From: Raffaelea ambrosiae
Lineage: Eukaryota > Ascomycota > Sordariomycetes > Ophiostomatales > Ophiostomataceae
Direction of reading: 5' to 3'
DNA: 64,000 nt
NCBI GenBank assembly: GCA_002778195.1
Contig: PCDI01000006.1
Location: 2,361,950 to 2,425,949 of the forward strand
The translations under genes were made by a program, and so were the position numbers. Positions 36,279-48,338 of the stretch are shown here, piece by piece. The notes below the pieces were generated by a model. It did not search any database and was not told the DNA's origin. It saw nothing but the letters and a program-made list of their open reading frames with translations. The stretch's first letter is position 1. Every line of letters begins with the position of its first letter.

Positions 36279-37589
36279 ATGGCCCCCAAGACCGTCACCC
36301 TCGTCGGCAGCAGCCTGGTCGACATCAAGAAGCGTCTCCAGGACGGCACCGCCGGCCCGGCCCTCCAGGCCGCCCTGGCCCGTCTGACCAAGAACGCCGA
36401 CGCCTGGCTCGCCCAGGGTCCCTGGACGGTCACGTCCAAGTCCCGGCCGGGGCCCAGCGGCGACATCCACGACTACGTCAGCCAGGCGCCCTACTTCTGG
36501 CCCGACCCGTCCCGGCCCGACGGCCTGCCCTACATCAACCGCGACGGCCAGAAGAACCCCGCGGTCCTCGGCGGCCACTGCGACCGCGCCGACGTCGAAA
36601 AGGTCTTCTGGTCCGTCTACGACCTCGCGCTCGCCTGGTTCTACACCGGCCGCACGGCCTACGCGCGCCACGCCGCCCACGTCCTGCGCACCTACTTTGT
36701 CGCGCCCGCCACCGCCATGCGGCCCCACCTCCGCCACGCCCAGCTGGTCCCGGGCCTCTGCACGGGGCGCCACATTGGCATCATCGACTTTGCCCAGGGC
36801 TACGCCAGCGTGCTCGACGCCGCCGCCCTCCTGGCGTACGGCGCCTTGTCTGACACGCCCGCCTTCCCCGCCTTCCCCTGGACGGCCGCCGACGACGCCG
36901 CCTTTGCTGCGTGGAACCGCCAGTTCCTGCGCTGGCTCGTCGACAGCGACTTTGGCCGCGCCGAGCACGCCGAGCCCAACAACCACGGCAGCTTCGCCGC
37001 CATGCTCAACGCCTCGGTCGCCGCCTACGTCGGCGATCTCGACCAGGTCCGCGCCGAGGCCGCCTTCATCCGCCCCTTCTTGGCCGCCGCCGTCGACCCC
37101 GCCACCGGCGCCATGCCCGCCGAGCTCCGCCGCACCCGGAGCTTCCACTACTCGACCTTTACGCTGCTCGCCCTGACGCGGCTGGCCATGGTCGTGCAGA
37201 ACACCATCGGCGAGGACATCTGGCACGACGGCATCTTCCAAGCGGTGGAGTTCCTCCTGCCGGCCGCGGCGCAGGGCGCCGCCGTGTGGGCGTACCCGGA
37301 CCGGATGTTCCAGCAGTTTGGCGCGGCAGACATTGTGCGGGCGGCGGCGCAAGCAGGCCACGCGCCCTCGCAGGCGGTTGTCGACCAGCTGGAGATGCCG
37401 CCGTTTGGCGACCTGTGGCCGGTGCGGCCGGCGCCCGAACAGCTGGACCCGGTCAAGTCCGATGCGGACCAGGCGAAGCTGAAAGAGAAGTACGAGAAGG
37501 AGAAGGAGAAGGAAAAGGAGAAGGAAAAGGAGAAGGAGAAGGAGAAGGAGAAGGAGAAGGAGAAGGAGAAGGAGAAGGAGAAGATGTAA
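36279..37589 (+). CDS. alginate-lyase-type polysaccharide lyase (PF05426-like, alpha/alpha toroid)
   Basis: 436 aa, no intron. An upstream in-frame ATG at 36135 would add 48 residues of poor quality; the ATG at 36279 gives MAPKTVTLVG, directly followed by the conserved domain, so I chose it. Family motifs: HDYVSQAPYFWPDP (residues 64-77), DGLPYINRDGQKNP (81-94), NNHG (234-237) and RRTRSFHYSTFTLLALTRL (284-302). Asn-His of NNHG and the Tyr/Arg of the RT.S..YS block are the expected catalytic residues for beta-elimination next to uronic acids. Such enzymes act on alginate, glucuronan or related polymers; the exact substrate is not readable. There is no secretion signal, suggesting cleavage of imported oligosaccharides. 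The tail from about residue 402 is a pure Lys-Glu repeat. Confidence 0.85.
   Translation: MAPKTVTLVGSSLVDIKKRLQDGTAGPALQAALARLTKNADAWLAQGPWTVTSKSRPGPSGDIHDYVSQAPYFWPDPSRPDGLPYINRDGQKNPAVLGGHCDRADVEKVFWSVYDLALAWFYTGRTAYARHAAHVLRTYFVAPATAMRPHLRHAQLVPGLCTGRHIGIIDFAQGYASVLDAAALLAYGALSDTPAFPAFPWTAADDAAFAAWNRQFLRWLVDSDFGRAEHAEPNNHGSFAAMLNASVAAYVGDLDQVRAEAAFIRPFLAAAVDPATGAMPAELRRTRSFHYSTFTLLALTRLAMVVQNTIGEDIWHDGIFQAVEFLLPAAAQGAAVWAYPDRMFQQFGAADIVRAAAQAGHAPSQAVVDQLEMPPFGDLWPVRPAPEQLDPVKSDADQAKLKEKYEKEKEKEKEKEKEKEKEKEKEKEKEKEKEKM
37497..37586 (+). repeat. GAGAAG/GAAAAG hexamer repeat encoding the (Lys-Glu)n tail of the lyase
   Basis: About 15 hexamer units run to the stop codon and would form a highly charged single helix. 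Exact length is likely to vary between strains. Confidence 0.9.
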
Positions 37590-38440
37590 AGAGACGGGCA
37601 GATGGACAAGTGTAAAGCGAAAACAATAGTCAAAATCATAGAGTCAAAATCATAGAGTGAAAATAAAACAAAAAAGGCTAGACTTGCATAATATGACTCT
37701 CCCACAAGTGAGGGTGTTTATGGATGCAAGTCATGTGAAGTCTCCGTGACTTAGTCTACCCTGATAGGGAGTTCCAGGCTCACACAACTCTTTTGTTGGC
37801 AGCCTCGAACTGACCAAGGGTGGACTTGAATAGGGAACATTGAATCTTCAAGCACACATCGACTCACATCTCACAATTGAACCCAGATAAAGTTTTAACA
37901 TTTTTATTGATGAGAAGGTGAACAGCCAAATAATAACAAAAAAAAAGACCCTTCTTCCCTAAAACGCCATATTTGTGTTGCTGCCTTGGGTTTTTTTCTC
38001 TTCTTCTTCTGTCTTGCGTAATTCTCTTTTTCGGCGCTTTTTGTTTTCCTCCCTGTCAACTCCGGAAGCAGAGAGACTGCTCAAAAAATTAAGAAGAAAG
38101 ACCAAAAAACAGAGGCCTAAAAAATACGGAAGAAGCAAAATCAAGAAAAAGGATCAAGACAGATAGAACGCCTCCCCTTCCGGATCTCCCAAGGGAGAAA
38201 GCAAAAAAAGGCAAAAAAAAGCAAAAAAACAAAAAACAAAAATAAGCATAGGACCAAAAAAGAGGACACTTAAGAACAACGTAGATCGTGACAGCAGATG
38301 AGGTTCTGCTCTCGCGTATGCAAGATAAAAATTGGAAAAAGAAAAGAATAACACCCTCCCTCCTTCCTTTACGGAGCAGGTGCTTGGGAGGACAGTTTGT
38401 TCTGCTGTTTGTTCGGCTGCTTTGTCAAGAGGTGCGGCCT
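37590..38440. other. intergenic region between two converging genes
   Basis: AT-rich 3' flanks of the lyase and cbf5. A-rich stretches and AATAAA-like words are present; no RNA gene or reading frame is supported. Confidence 0.5.
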
Positions 38441-40246
38441 CTAGTCGCTGTCGTCTTCCTTGGCGGCGGCCTTCTTGGCCTTCTTCTCGGCCTTGCGGCG
38501 CTTGCGCTCCGCCTTCTCCTCGGCGGTCTCGCCGTCGTGCTTCTTGCGCTTCTTGGAATCCTTGTCCTCGGTCTCCTCCTTGGCCTCGGCCTTGGACTCG
38601 GCAGCGGCCGCGGCGGGGGCAGCCTCGATGGCGGCAGCCGGGGCCGGGGCGGCGGCGACCTCGTCGGCGGGCTTGGAGTAGTCGACATAGCCAGACGTCC
38701 ACTTGGAGGGGGTGGCGTCGTTGGGGCGGCCGTACTTGTCGAGCTTGCCGTCGGCCTTGAGCTTCTTCTTCTCGGCGGCCACGGGACCGAGGCCCCACCG
38801 GCGCGGGTACAGGTCGCGCTCCATGATGCAGCGCTTGACCTTGGCGACGACACCATGGTCGCAGGTGCTCATCTCGACCGTCGACATCTGGGCAATGCCC
38901 AGGGCAATGGCCTCGCCCTTGGTCGTCATGAGAACGACCTCCTCGTGGAGCTCAATTCCGGTCTCTGCAGAAAGTTGTCAGCACCTAGTTTATCATACTT
39001 TTTTTTTTTTCATTATGCAAGAGTGAAGGAACTTACCATAACGCAGTAGACCCGGGAGCATCAGCTTGGCACCGTAGCACACGGCATTGACGGCAGAGTC
39101 CTTGACCACCAGCCGCTTGTACGTCGTCAGCAGCGTCTCCAGGGGCTGGACGATGCTGCGGAGGTACGACTCGTCGCGGGTGTTGTCGTACAGCCACTGG
39201 GCGTCGAGCACGTCGTGCAGGGTCACCAGGTTCTGGGTCTCGTCCATGGCACCCGACCGCACACGGCGGAGCTCCTGCATGTGGGCGCCCACGCCGAGCA
39301 GCAGACCCAGATGGACGCAGAGCGTCCGCATGTACGTGCCGGCCTCGCAGCTGGCCCAGAAGACGAAGAGGCCGCGCTCGTTGTCGAACTCGATCACCTT
39401 GCTTTCGTAGATCTGGAAGGAGTTAGAGAGAGAATTGTGGGGGGGGCAAGGAGGCATGGGAGACATACGCTGCGAACACGAAGCTGGCGCTTGACGGCCG
39501 AAATAAGAGGCGGGCGCTGGAAGAGCGCGCCGGTCAGCGTCTCGAGGGCCTGGGCGACCTCGGGCTCGCCGCCGGGCACCTTGCCGTGGAGACGGGCAAT
39601 GCACACGTACTCCTTACCGGCACCCTGCTGGGACTTGACGAGGCGCGTGGCGCGGTCGACGCAGACAATCAGGCAGCCCGTGACCTTGGGGTCGAGGGTG
39701 CCCGAGTGACCAGTTTTCTCGACACTAGAAGAAACGTCAGTGTTTCCTTCTTCCAATTGCAGACTCAATTCCCTTCATTCTTTCTTCTCTCTGTTTTTTT
39801 CTCTTCTCCTCCTCTTCCCCTTTTCTCCTTCTCCTCCTCGTTGGACCTACCGAAGAATGCGCTTGATCCAGGCAACGACCTCGTGACTCGACGGGTTCGA
39901 CGGCTTGTCCAGGTTGATCACACCCGAGCTGATGTAGGACTTGAGATCGCGACGCAGCGGCGAGCTGCCGTGGGGGATGGGCGTGAAGTGGCCGGTACGG
40001 ATGAGCACTGTCGATTGTTAGCGATAGTTTTTTTTTTTTTTGGTTCGCGTTTTCTTCCTCCTCTTTCCCCCCCTCCTCCCCTTCCAATTATCCGTCCAAA
40101 CTTCTCTTCTCCCACGTACGCTTGTCAAAGTTCTTGAGCAGAAGAGGCCAGCTGCTCGTGTCGACAGCCGGGGCGGTAGCCTGCGGCTTGATCGCGTACT
40201 CCTCGTCGGCCTTCTTGGCCACCACCATCTTGTCGTCTATTGTCAT
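38441..40246 (-). CDS. cbf5: H/ACA snoRNP pseudouridine synthase Cbf5/dyskerin
   Basis: Five exons on the minus strand: 40246..40120, 40007..39851, 39724..39469, 39412..39037 and 38964..38441; all junctions are GT-AG and keep frame, giving 479 aa. The N-terminus PSSHEVVAWIKRIL is followed by HSGTLDPKVTGCLIV with catalytic Asp106, then SAVKRQLRVRSIYESKV, FVFWASCEAGTYMRTLCVHLG, the PUA domain (LMLPGLLRYETGIELHEEVVLMTTKGEAIALG) and a Lys/Glu/Asp-rich nuclear tail ending KEDDSD. Cbf5 is the catalytic subunit of box H/ACA RNPs that isomerise uridines in rRNA and snRNA, acts in the nucleolus and is essential in yeast. Length and motifs are normal. Confidence 0.97.
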
Positions 40247-40968
40247 TCTCTCCGACTTTCGTAGGAAATGCTCTCCCTATAGCAAATATAGAAGAAAAAG
40301 AAAAGAAGAGAATATTTGATGTTTATATCGTTTGCTATCGCCCAAAAAGAATTGACACAATCGCGTGGGGTTGTTTTGTGTCCTTTCGCTTTGGAAATGT
40401 CGATATACTGAAGGAGAAAAATGCACAAGCGAGCTCCAGAATTTTTTTTATTTTTTTACTCTGGATGCGAAAGAGAAAAAAAAAAGTTGCTGGCAGAAAT
40501 GTGGGTCCATGTGCCACAATTTTGCACCGATAAGAGCTCGATAACAAGTCCACCAGCCACAGGCTGGGCGACAGCCAACGAGGGCCCACAATAATGTGTG
40601 TGGAGGAAATTAATAACTAGTTAACTAGTTTACAATAAGGTTCTCTAACCTAGAGAAGTCTTACTTGTAAAGTTCGAAATAAATTCACCAAAAAATAAAA
40701 ATAAAAAGTTGTGTAATCCTTTATGGACAAAGACGAGTTTGTTTACTCTGAGATTACCGCCATCAGTTATGTACAGAGAGAGATCGATCCGTGATGCACT
40801 ATCAACGGTCGAGGATAGAACAAAAGAAAGGAGGTATCTAAAGCTAGAATTTCTAGCAAAACAAAAAAAAAAAAATAGCCGAAAAAGTAGGATCAAAATA
40901 GAAAGACAAAAAACTCCAAATATATATGATAGTAGTACAAATGCCCATTGAAAAAAAGGGGCGTTCCT
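40247..40968. other. intergenic region upstream of cbf5
   Basis: Holds the cbf5 promoter and the 3' flank of the next gene. AT-rich with A- and T-tracts; a TTAATAACTAGTTAACTAG palindromic word is near 40610. No gene seen. Confidence 0.5.
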
Positions 40969-42800
40969 TCATATAGCCCGGCCAGCCTTGGCGTCGTCCT
41001 CTGTGAGGCCATCGTATGGCAAGGGCGATGGTGGCCGCGGGTAGTGCACTGCCTGCCCATAAAGCGGATACCGCACGACGGGGGAATCAGTCTGCTGTGG
41101 TGAGACAGGGCTACCCGTGCTGCTGTCGATCACGACCAGCTCATAGGACTCGTTTTGCGCCGTGTTGATGTTGGGGTTGTTGGGGTTAGGGCTGCTGTCG
41201 CTGCGTCCCTTGCTCTTGCCAGATGACGACGACTGAGAACCATGCCGGGACGACCTTTGGAATGTGGCCGGTGGTGGAGTCACATCCCCGACTGTAAACA
41301 GATCTTGTGTCGCCGTGGTGTCAACGGCAATGTTGGAGCTTTTGCTGCGCAGGCTCGGGTCAGATCCACCCATGGCGATACCAATACCGATCTGTGCCAG
41401 CTCATGCTCGTGGGCCATCCGCTCAATCTCTTCTTGAGTGTAAACGGGAGCAGCATAACTCGTGTTGCTGCTGCTCCCTACAACAGGGTCGGTCACAGGA
41501 CCAGAAGCGGAATGGCTATACCCCGTGGCGGAAGCAGGTCCGGGGCTGTATTCTGGGCCAGATCCTGAGGCCAAACCCGAGGCTGCAGTCCCGGCAACCA
41601 CGGCAGACGAGATACCCAGCATCGGCTGTGGCCAGCCATGGCTTACAGTGTCTCGAGCACTGATAGGGCTGTTGTATTGAGAGTTGTAAGGCGAGAAGTA
41701 GGATGGGAAGGGAGTCGACTCGGACCTCTCTGTGGATGCAGATATGGGAGAGTTGTCGTCCCAGCCGCGGAGGGGCTTCTGGCTCATGGGCGTCTCCGTC
41801 ATGTCGTGATGTGGGAAGCCATTGATTGGCGAAGGGAAGATGCCCTGTTTGCCATGCTTGCCCTCTAGGCTCCTGAGATAGGCGCGGCGCTTCCGCCGGC
41901 CGCGGCATACAACGGCAAAGCCGGCAATCACTAGTAAGAAGACAACTCCACCGATGGCGATGCCAACTTTGCCGCCGAGGGAGACGGGACCCTTATCGAC
42001 GCTAAACGTGTAGGTCGAACTGGGCGTTGGTGTCGTAATGTTCACCTGGGTGGTAGAGAAGGGTGAACCCTGGATGCTCACCGTGGACCCATCAGCAGGC
42101 TCCTGTTGGCAGGCAGCGTCCAGAATAGTAACATAATTGCTGAGGTAGTCCATGCCGATGTCGGTATTGAGACAAGCAGTACACTTGGGAGCCTGGTCGG
42201 TGTCCCAGTTCTGGCAATAGCCATAAGTGCTGGAGTCTTGGGTCAGGTTGTCATAGAAAACATTTTCTAGAAGAGGGCCACAAGCAGTACTAGAAGCAAG
42301 GGTGAACGGCGTAAGCAGGTTTACAGTTAAGCCATGTGTGAAAGCGCTTTTTGAAGGCAGAAGGAAAGGGTAAGAAAAACCTACGACGTGAGACATGGGT
42401 TGTCCTGAAAATTGGTATTGTCGGCCTCACCAAAAACACAGTATGATACCGTATAACGTAGATTGTCTGCATTTCATTCTGTCAGCTCTAAATGTTTTGA
42501 TTTAGGCACGAGACAAAGCTGTTTTCTATTGTTCTTACAGAGTAGCCAGTGCAGATCTGTCTGGTTGTTGCCGTAGGAGTCGGTAGTTGTGTAGTTGCTC
42601 GTGAGTTCGCAACCGATACACGACTCAAACACAATACCAGCTGCGCTGCCGTAGCCGCTGTCAGTGCAGGTCATGTCGGAACTGGAGGTGTTCGACAAGA
42701 CGTTGCCGCAGTATTGCGAGCAGGGAGAGCCGGAGGCGACCAGCAGAGCCGAGACGGAGTTGGCCAGGGCCGCGATTGCGGCCAGAGTTGCAGGCCACAT
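40969..42800 (-). CDS. surface protein A: signal peptide, Cys-rich ectodomain, one TM
   Basis: Probable exons 42800..42539, 42466..42431 and 42404..40969 (about 577 aa). Exon 1 encodes a signal peptide (MWPATLAAIAALANSVSA) and Cys motif; the 36-nt second exon supplies YNLRYTVSYC. The ectodomain contains C-X3-C pairs (GYCQNWDTDQAPKCTACL), then a TM segment GKVGIAIGGVVFLLVIAGFAVV, a basic stop-transfer RGRRKRR and a long Ser/Pro-rich cytosolic tail. It resembles uncharacterised ascomycete surface proteins often labelled LPXTG-domain (from memory), possibly wall-associated sensors. It is a paralogue of the gene at 58340: the first intron splits the same Tyr codon (T|AC) in both. The acceptor of exon 3 is uncertain; an additional intron ending near 42290 is possible. 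Confidence 0.75.
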
Positions 42801-44585
42801 ATTTGGTATCGTTTCGGAGTTGTGATCGTTGGTGATATGAATTGACCGCCTCTTTTGGCGTAACTGAAGATCTCCCCAGGCGTAAGCCCACCGTACAAGG
42901 TGTCTGTCGCCCAGATGGGTTGTGGAACAGAATATATCTATGCCCAAAGGGCCGAAAAAAGCAAACAGAAGGTATTGGTGCCAGCACAGAATGGAGGAGT
43001 ACTGAGAGACGACGAGGCGGAGAGTGGGGGGTGGCCAATATATGCCCAGTTCAAGCAAGACAGCGAATCAGTATGGTGATGAGATCATTGAGAGAAGAAA
43101 CTTTGCGTCGGATTGTGCCAGATAATCGTGGAGATCCAGACGTGGACTTGGGTTGTACGTGCACGGCAATAGACCGACTCGACACCACCGGTGTCGGGTG
43201 AGTCGTATATATATTGGGGTGGTGGGTGTGCGACGAGCCAGCCAGGTAAAGGGGTTTAACCGGCAACTGGATATCTGATGCTTCCGTTAAGCCCCTTCTG
43301 TGTCGAGTTTTTGTGTGCGCGCTGTGATGGATATGCGCCGCGTTGCAAAAAGAGACGAAAACGGGATTTGCTTGTCACAAAGGCCAAGAAGGTTCGATGA
43401 AAGGACTTGTCTGGAAGTGACAGGAGGTCCCAAGACAATGGTCATGCACAACAATGCTATAGCAGGCAGGTTGGCGTGATCAATTGTGCGGAGCAAGCGC
43501 CGACAATTGTGATGTTTGGTGATGTTTAGTGAGCCAAGCGAGGGGAGAGGCCGGTCCGGTCACTGGGGGAAGGGGTGCTAGGAGAAAGTGTTCCAGCGGA
43601 TGTTTTGCAAGTGTGATTGCAAGTAGAAGAGACAAGAACCCCCTTTCCGTTCCAGATGCGTGAGAAGGAAATAACGGATGGCAATACTGATTCTTATGTT
43701 CGAGGAGATGGGAAATGGGAGAAGTAAAATAACGGTAACGAGTATTGGGGGGTGGGGGTGGTGTGTGGAAGAGAAGGGAGGACAGGTGCAATAGAAGAAG
43801 ACCGACGGAAGGTTAATATTGTGTGACGAGATGGAAGCAGCAAAAAGTATGCCCAGCCAAGAACGCAGTCTCGCTCAATTGACGACGGAAAGGGAACACA
43901 CGAAGGAAGCTCTGCAATTGATAGTCGCCCAGCCAAGTCTTGCTGGGTGCGCGTGAAGAAAAAGAGGAAGCCCCCAATTGTGATTGGGGTCCAAAATCTA
44001 ATAACAGGCGAGAGAGGCGAGACGACCAATCCGGAACTCCCAGCGAAGCGAGATGCGCAAGCGTGCGGGCCTATCACTGCCGGCTCTATGCCTTCCTCAG
44101 TACGAGCATGCAAGGCAGGCAGGTACTATGAAAGATGTTTTAAAGAGGGCAGACAAATAAAAGTGTACATAGTAGACATATTGGCAGAGGAGGACACGGT
44201 AGGAGGGTGGAAGAGGTGGAAGGCACAGGAATGGCGCATGTTGCGTCTACTGTGGTTTTCTTGATTCTCTTCTCTATCAGGCCACCCCCAGCTATCCAGT
44301 CGCAAGGAAGATGGAAGAGGGAGGGTAGGAGCGCATGAGCACGAGAGAGGTCCGGGGCACCATCGCGGAAGGAATTCTGTGCAGCCAACCAACAAGGAAG
44401 AAGGCCATTAGTTGCATGTCGTTGGTGCATTTTGAACCAAACAAAATAACAGCACAACTACGATGCCCCAGTGGCTGCACAGTCTTTCCCTTCCAGGGCC
44501 ACTTCGTCTGACAAGGATTGCCTGGGGTGGCTGGTAGCAAAACAGAGAGCGACCGGGGGGGGGGGGGGGGGGGGGGGGGACACAA

Positions 44586-44614
44586 CTACCATAGTACGAG
44601 TACGACTCGTAGTC
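44586..44614. repeat. dispersed intergenic repeat copy
   Basis: ACTACCATAGTACGAGTAC followed by GACTCGTAGTC, the end of which is inverted-repeat-like. It uses the same words as the desert copies. Confidence 0.5.
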
Positions 44615-45627
44615 AGTTGGCCAACAAGGATGGGCGAACGGCAAGATGTGATGCTGTAGGGTAGGATTGTGACGAGTAGCAGGGGTGAGAGCGCAGTCCT
44701 AGTCTGTGATTGGCTGTAAATATGCACCTCCGGACACTGGCCCTGGCCGAAAAAGGACAGAGCTGCTTGACTAAAGAGGTTGTGAATAGGAAGGAGCAGA
44801 GCAGGTACCTGTACAAAACCCCACTGAGAATTTGGTGTGCTTCGTGGCCATTGCTGCTTTTCTTACATGTACCTGCACCTCAGCGCCCGTCAATTCCCTC
44901 TACCCATACGAGAGCAAAAGACGCACAAAGACACAAAGACACAAAGACACACAAGAGATATTGACAATGCCGTACGGTGTACTCGTGCTCGCAGCACACC
45001 GCACTCTTGGTCACAACTCGCTCGTTGTCACATCACAACCCACTTTCAGTGCTTGCTTGTCTCTGGGCCTGGGGTGCTATGCACTCGATCTGCCCGAGAA
45101 TGGAGCCATGACCTCGTCTTCTCTTGTGCCGCCTTTTGCGGCCTTGTTAATCCCTTACAAGTTGGGTGTGGTGTCCTGTTCTTTTCTGTTCTCTTCAATC
45201 AAAGTTGGAAATGGACTGGCCAATTGGATCGCAATTTTGGCCGCCCGTCCAAAAGTCTGGCCACACACCATCTCGTTTGTGTGCCAGACAGTCCCTGCAG
45301 CCCCCAATATCTGTGGGCGGGATCGGACACAGCGGAACGAAAGACAGTTGGAGGTGGTCGGTCTCTCAGGCGGCCGCATTTGGGGCACGTTTTCCCAAGG
45401 GTGCCTATCTTTCGCAGAAGGGGCGCGCGCCCTCGCCGTCTTCCTGCGTGAACCAACACAACCAACACCAAAGGACCCCCGTTCTATTGCTGAGGAATAT
45501 CGTCCAGGCCTCTGCGGAAATCTATGCGGGAACGGGTGCGGGCCTTTTTTTTCCTCGAGGCCAGAAATGCGGCCGCCCGACAATTGTCCGTAGCTGTGAA
45601 GGTCTGCATACTCGTTCGTACACGCTG

Positions 45628-45642
45628 CTACTCGTATCTTAC
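45628..45642. repeat. dispersed repeat core, inverted copy
   Basis: CTACTCGTATCTTAC is the exact reverse complement of the 15-mer at 11069-11083, more than 34 kb away. A related GGTAAGACACGACGAATACG lies 150 bp downstream. Confidence 0.65.
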
Positions 45643-46452
45643 AGCAAAACATGACAGATGCATCCGGTCGTCCCGTAGCAATCAATATTTGATGGTGATC
45701 TTATGTTCCGTCCCCTTTTCTCCGGCTTTGTATGCTTCTTGATACAGATAGAGATATATGCCTATGCCATGCATTTCGCCATTGTATGATACAAGGTAAG
45801 ACACGACGAATACGAGTATGTAGAGGCCAAAATGACAACGGAGAAAACAGGATATCAAAACATACTTACTATGCCATTACTTTGTTCTGTCTTTCCCCTT
45901 TTCAACCCTTCCGCGGTTTCCTGGATTTCGATCTAAGGGTGAACATGCTGTTTCCTTCCCGCACCTCTCGGAGTTTTTATTTTTTTTTTGTCATTAAAAA
46001 AAAACTGCCTTTCTTGGACAGTTTCTTCATTTTGTTCCTGGACCGGGCAAAAACAACAATATGCTGTTTCCCCTGTTTTATTTTGCATTTTGGGGGGGCA
46101 GAAGAAGGAGGGGTGTTCTTGGACCATGCGGGTAGTGCAGGGCGCCACATGAACCAACTTGCCACGGCTTAGGCCGTCCCGACACCAACGGACTAGCGCC
46201 GGCGCTTACAAGAACAAAAAAACGACGTGTGGGCTGGCCAAGCCCATCCTCTGCTACCTTGGGATTCACCAGAATCTGAAATGATCTCCACACCCGGATT
46301 CGCCATCTCATGATCTCAATCGAATTGACTGAAGCATTGTGTGTCTGGACATTCGGCATACAAAAACCGACTTTGGCACTCAAGGATCTTTCTCCACAGC
46401 CTCCGCCGCTAATTTCAACTTGAGCCTCGCACCGGCGGCTATGAAGTGTACT

Positions 46453-46501
46453 AACTACTACTATGTATGTATGTAGTGTTTACGAGTACGTGTACTCGTA
46501 C
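46453..46501. repeat. dispersed intergenic repeat copy
   Basis: ACTACTACTATGTATGTATG, then TAGTGTTTACGAGTAC and GTGTACTCGTAC. TACGAGTAC and GTACTCGTA form an inverted pair. Confidence 0.55.
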
Positions 46502-48338
46502 AGGAATAACGGATAATAGGGGCGGCGGTGGAGGCCATGGCGGTCTCTGAAAAGACGGCCGTGGCATTTCGCCCAATAATTCGAGTTCAAAGAAAGATCT
46601 TTCAGACCATACTCGTAAGCCTGAAAGGGGGATCGGATGAGAAAGCACCCCATGGATATTCGGCTCAGCCCAACATCTTGAACCTCGGATGTAAAAGCGA
46701 CCTCTACATCCGGGCGTCGAGGCATGCTGCTCGTTCGAGCAATGCTGTGCACGAGAGAGTGACGAAACCTGCGTTAGTGATGTTAGGCCAGGGCCAACAA
46801 CAGGAGAAGTGCATATAGGCCCGTAGAAGCAGTGCGTAACTACGTGTAAGTGCTGGTGTAAGTGCGTGCCTTTTGTGTGTGTGTGTTGTGTGCGTGCGTG
46901 AAGGTAAGAATGTAAGTGTGAGTGCCAGTGTGAAAGTCTGGGCATGTGTCTCTGTACGTGTGGCTGTATACGCGCTGCCAATGTGTGGCTGCGTACGTAT
47001 CTCTGCATGTGCATTTGCATGTGTGTGTGTGTGTGAAGGCGAGCCTATTTTTGCTATGAGGTCTGCTGTAGATTGTAGTTTTGGACGAATGCGGTGATCC
47101 TGCAGGAAGCATACCGTAAGACAAGTGAGGTGGCTAACTCTGCAGCAGCCTTTGCAGCCTTTTCAACCTCTGCACCCCCTCTAAGTACTGCAGCAGCCAC
47201 AGCAGCAGCCACTGCATATACTTGTACATTCGTCACAAGAGGCCGCTTGCGTCAAGTCTGCGTCCCGTTTACAGTGTATTCACAGCCTTTTTGCAGTTCT
47301 GGTGGTAGAAAAAGCATGGTGATAGCAGCATGGTGATAACAGATTGAAAAGTGCAGCAGAAAGGTTGTTCCCCATGATGAGCATGGCTCATTTGTGAAAT
47401 GTGTGATCATAAGTCGTGATAGCATCAACGATAATTAGCTGCACCCAATTCAGAAAGCCAACAGAGCAAAAAGAAAGAACAAGTATAAAAGAAAGGAGCT
47501 ATGCTACAACAAAGATTTCAAAATGCCACCCAAAAAAGGAAGAAACAAAGCCAGTGCCCCTTTTTAACCCACCCTGTTTGTGTACCAGTCCAAATCGAGC
47601 ACCTCTAGTTGAAAGCAAGCACCAAAGAAAAGAGAGAGAAAGAAGAAGAAGCAAACCAGCAAAAGCCCGAGAAGAAAGTAAAGAGTCCAAAATTGAAACA
47701 GGCCAGAAACAAGGGCAGCAGGCGGGAAGATCGCCGCTGGAACGGAAACTCGTGTCCGTTATACATAAATGAAAGATCGTTAAAACATAAGATGCCACAA
47801 AAAAAAAGAAAAAAAGAAAAAAAAAAAAAACAAAAAAAAAAAAAAAAAAACTCCAAGACTGGCATAACCAAAACCGACATGATAAAAAAACAAGATCGAA
47901 AAACCCCTAGTAATGAATCTGGAAGATATGAAAAAAAATCCAAGGCTGTAGACGGAACTTGTACCCCAAGTATCCTAACGCCGTCGTTTGCTCGCGGACG
48001 CTCGCTATTTTCAACTGACTGTAGGAAAGAGGATTCATGCCAAATCTCATAAAAAAGAAAGAAAGAAAAGAAACAGAGACCTAAGAACAGAAAATACAAA
48101 AACAGAAAATATAAACCGGAAAACATAAACAACACCAGAAGTAAAAAGAGGGCAAGAAAAAGAACAGAAGATGGAAAGAAAACCCAAAAACACCTAAAGA
48201 GAGAGAACAAATGAACCTAGAACTGGAAGAAAGAACAGAAAGGGGGGGAAGCAAGAAAAAATGACAAGACGAAAATACCACACAACCGAAACAAATCGCA
48301 GCAACGCCACTTTGTTCCCGCCAAAGGATTCCCAGTGG

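Larger units (their letters stand above)
42801..48338. other. 5.5-kb gene-poor region with dispersed repeats
   Basis: No supportable gene; the longest frames (44.8-45.7 kb) lack domains and clear codon bias. It includes the promoter of surface protein A (right of 42800), a G25 tract at 44555-44579, a degenerate GT-rich stretch at 46850-47035 and a very A-rich stretch at 47600-48280 adjoining the amidase 3' end. Dispersed repeat copies lie at 44586-44614, 45628-45642 and 46453-46501. Confidence 0.55.

Noticed and set aside
44832..45654. Overlapping plus-strand frames of 160-250 codons
   Set aside because: Three frames open at once, no domain, no signal peptide or intron logic; chance openness.
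46720..46755. GCTCGTTCGAGC hairpin
   Set aside because: Isolated short palindrome, no U-tract or neighbouring gene end to suggest a terminator.
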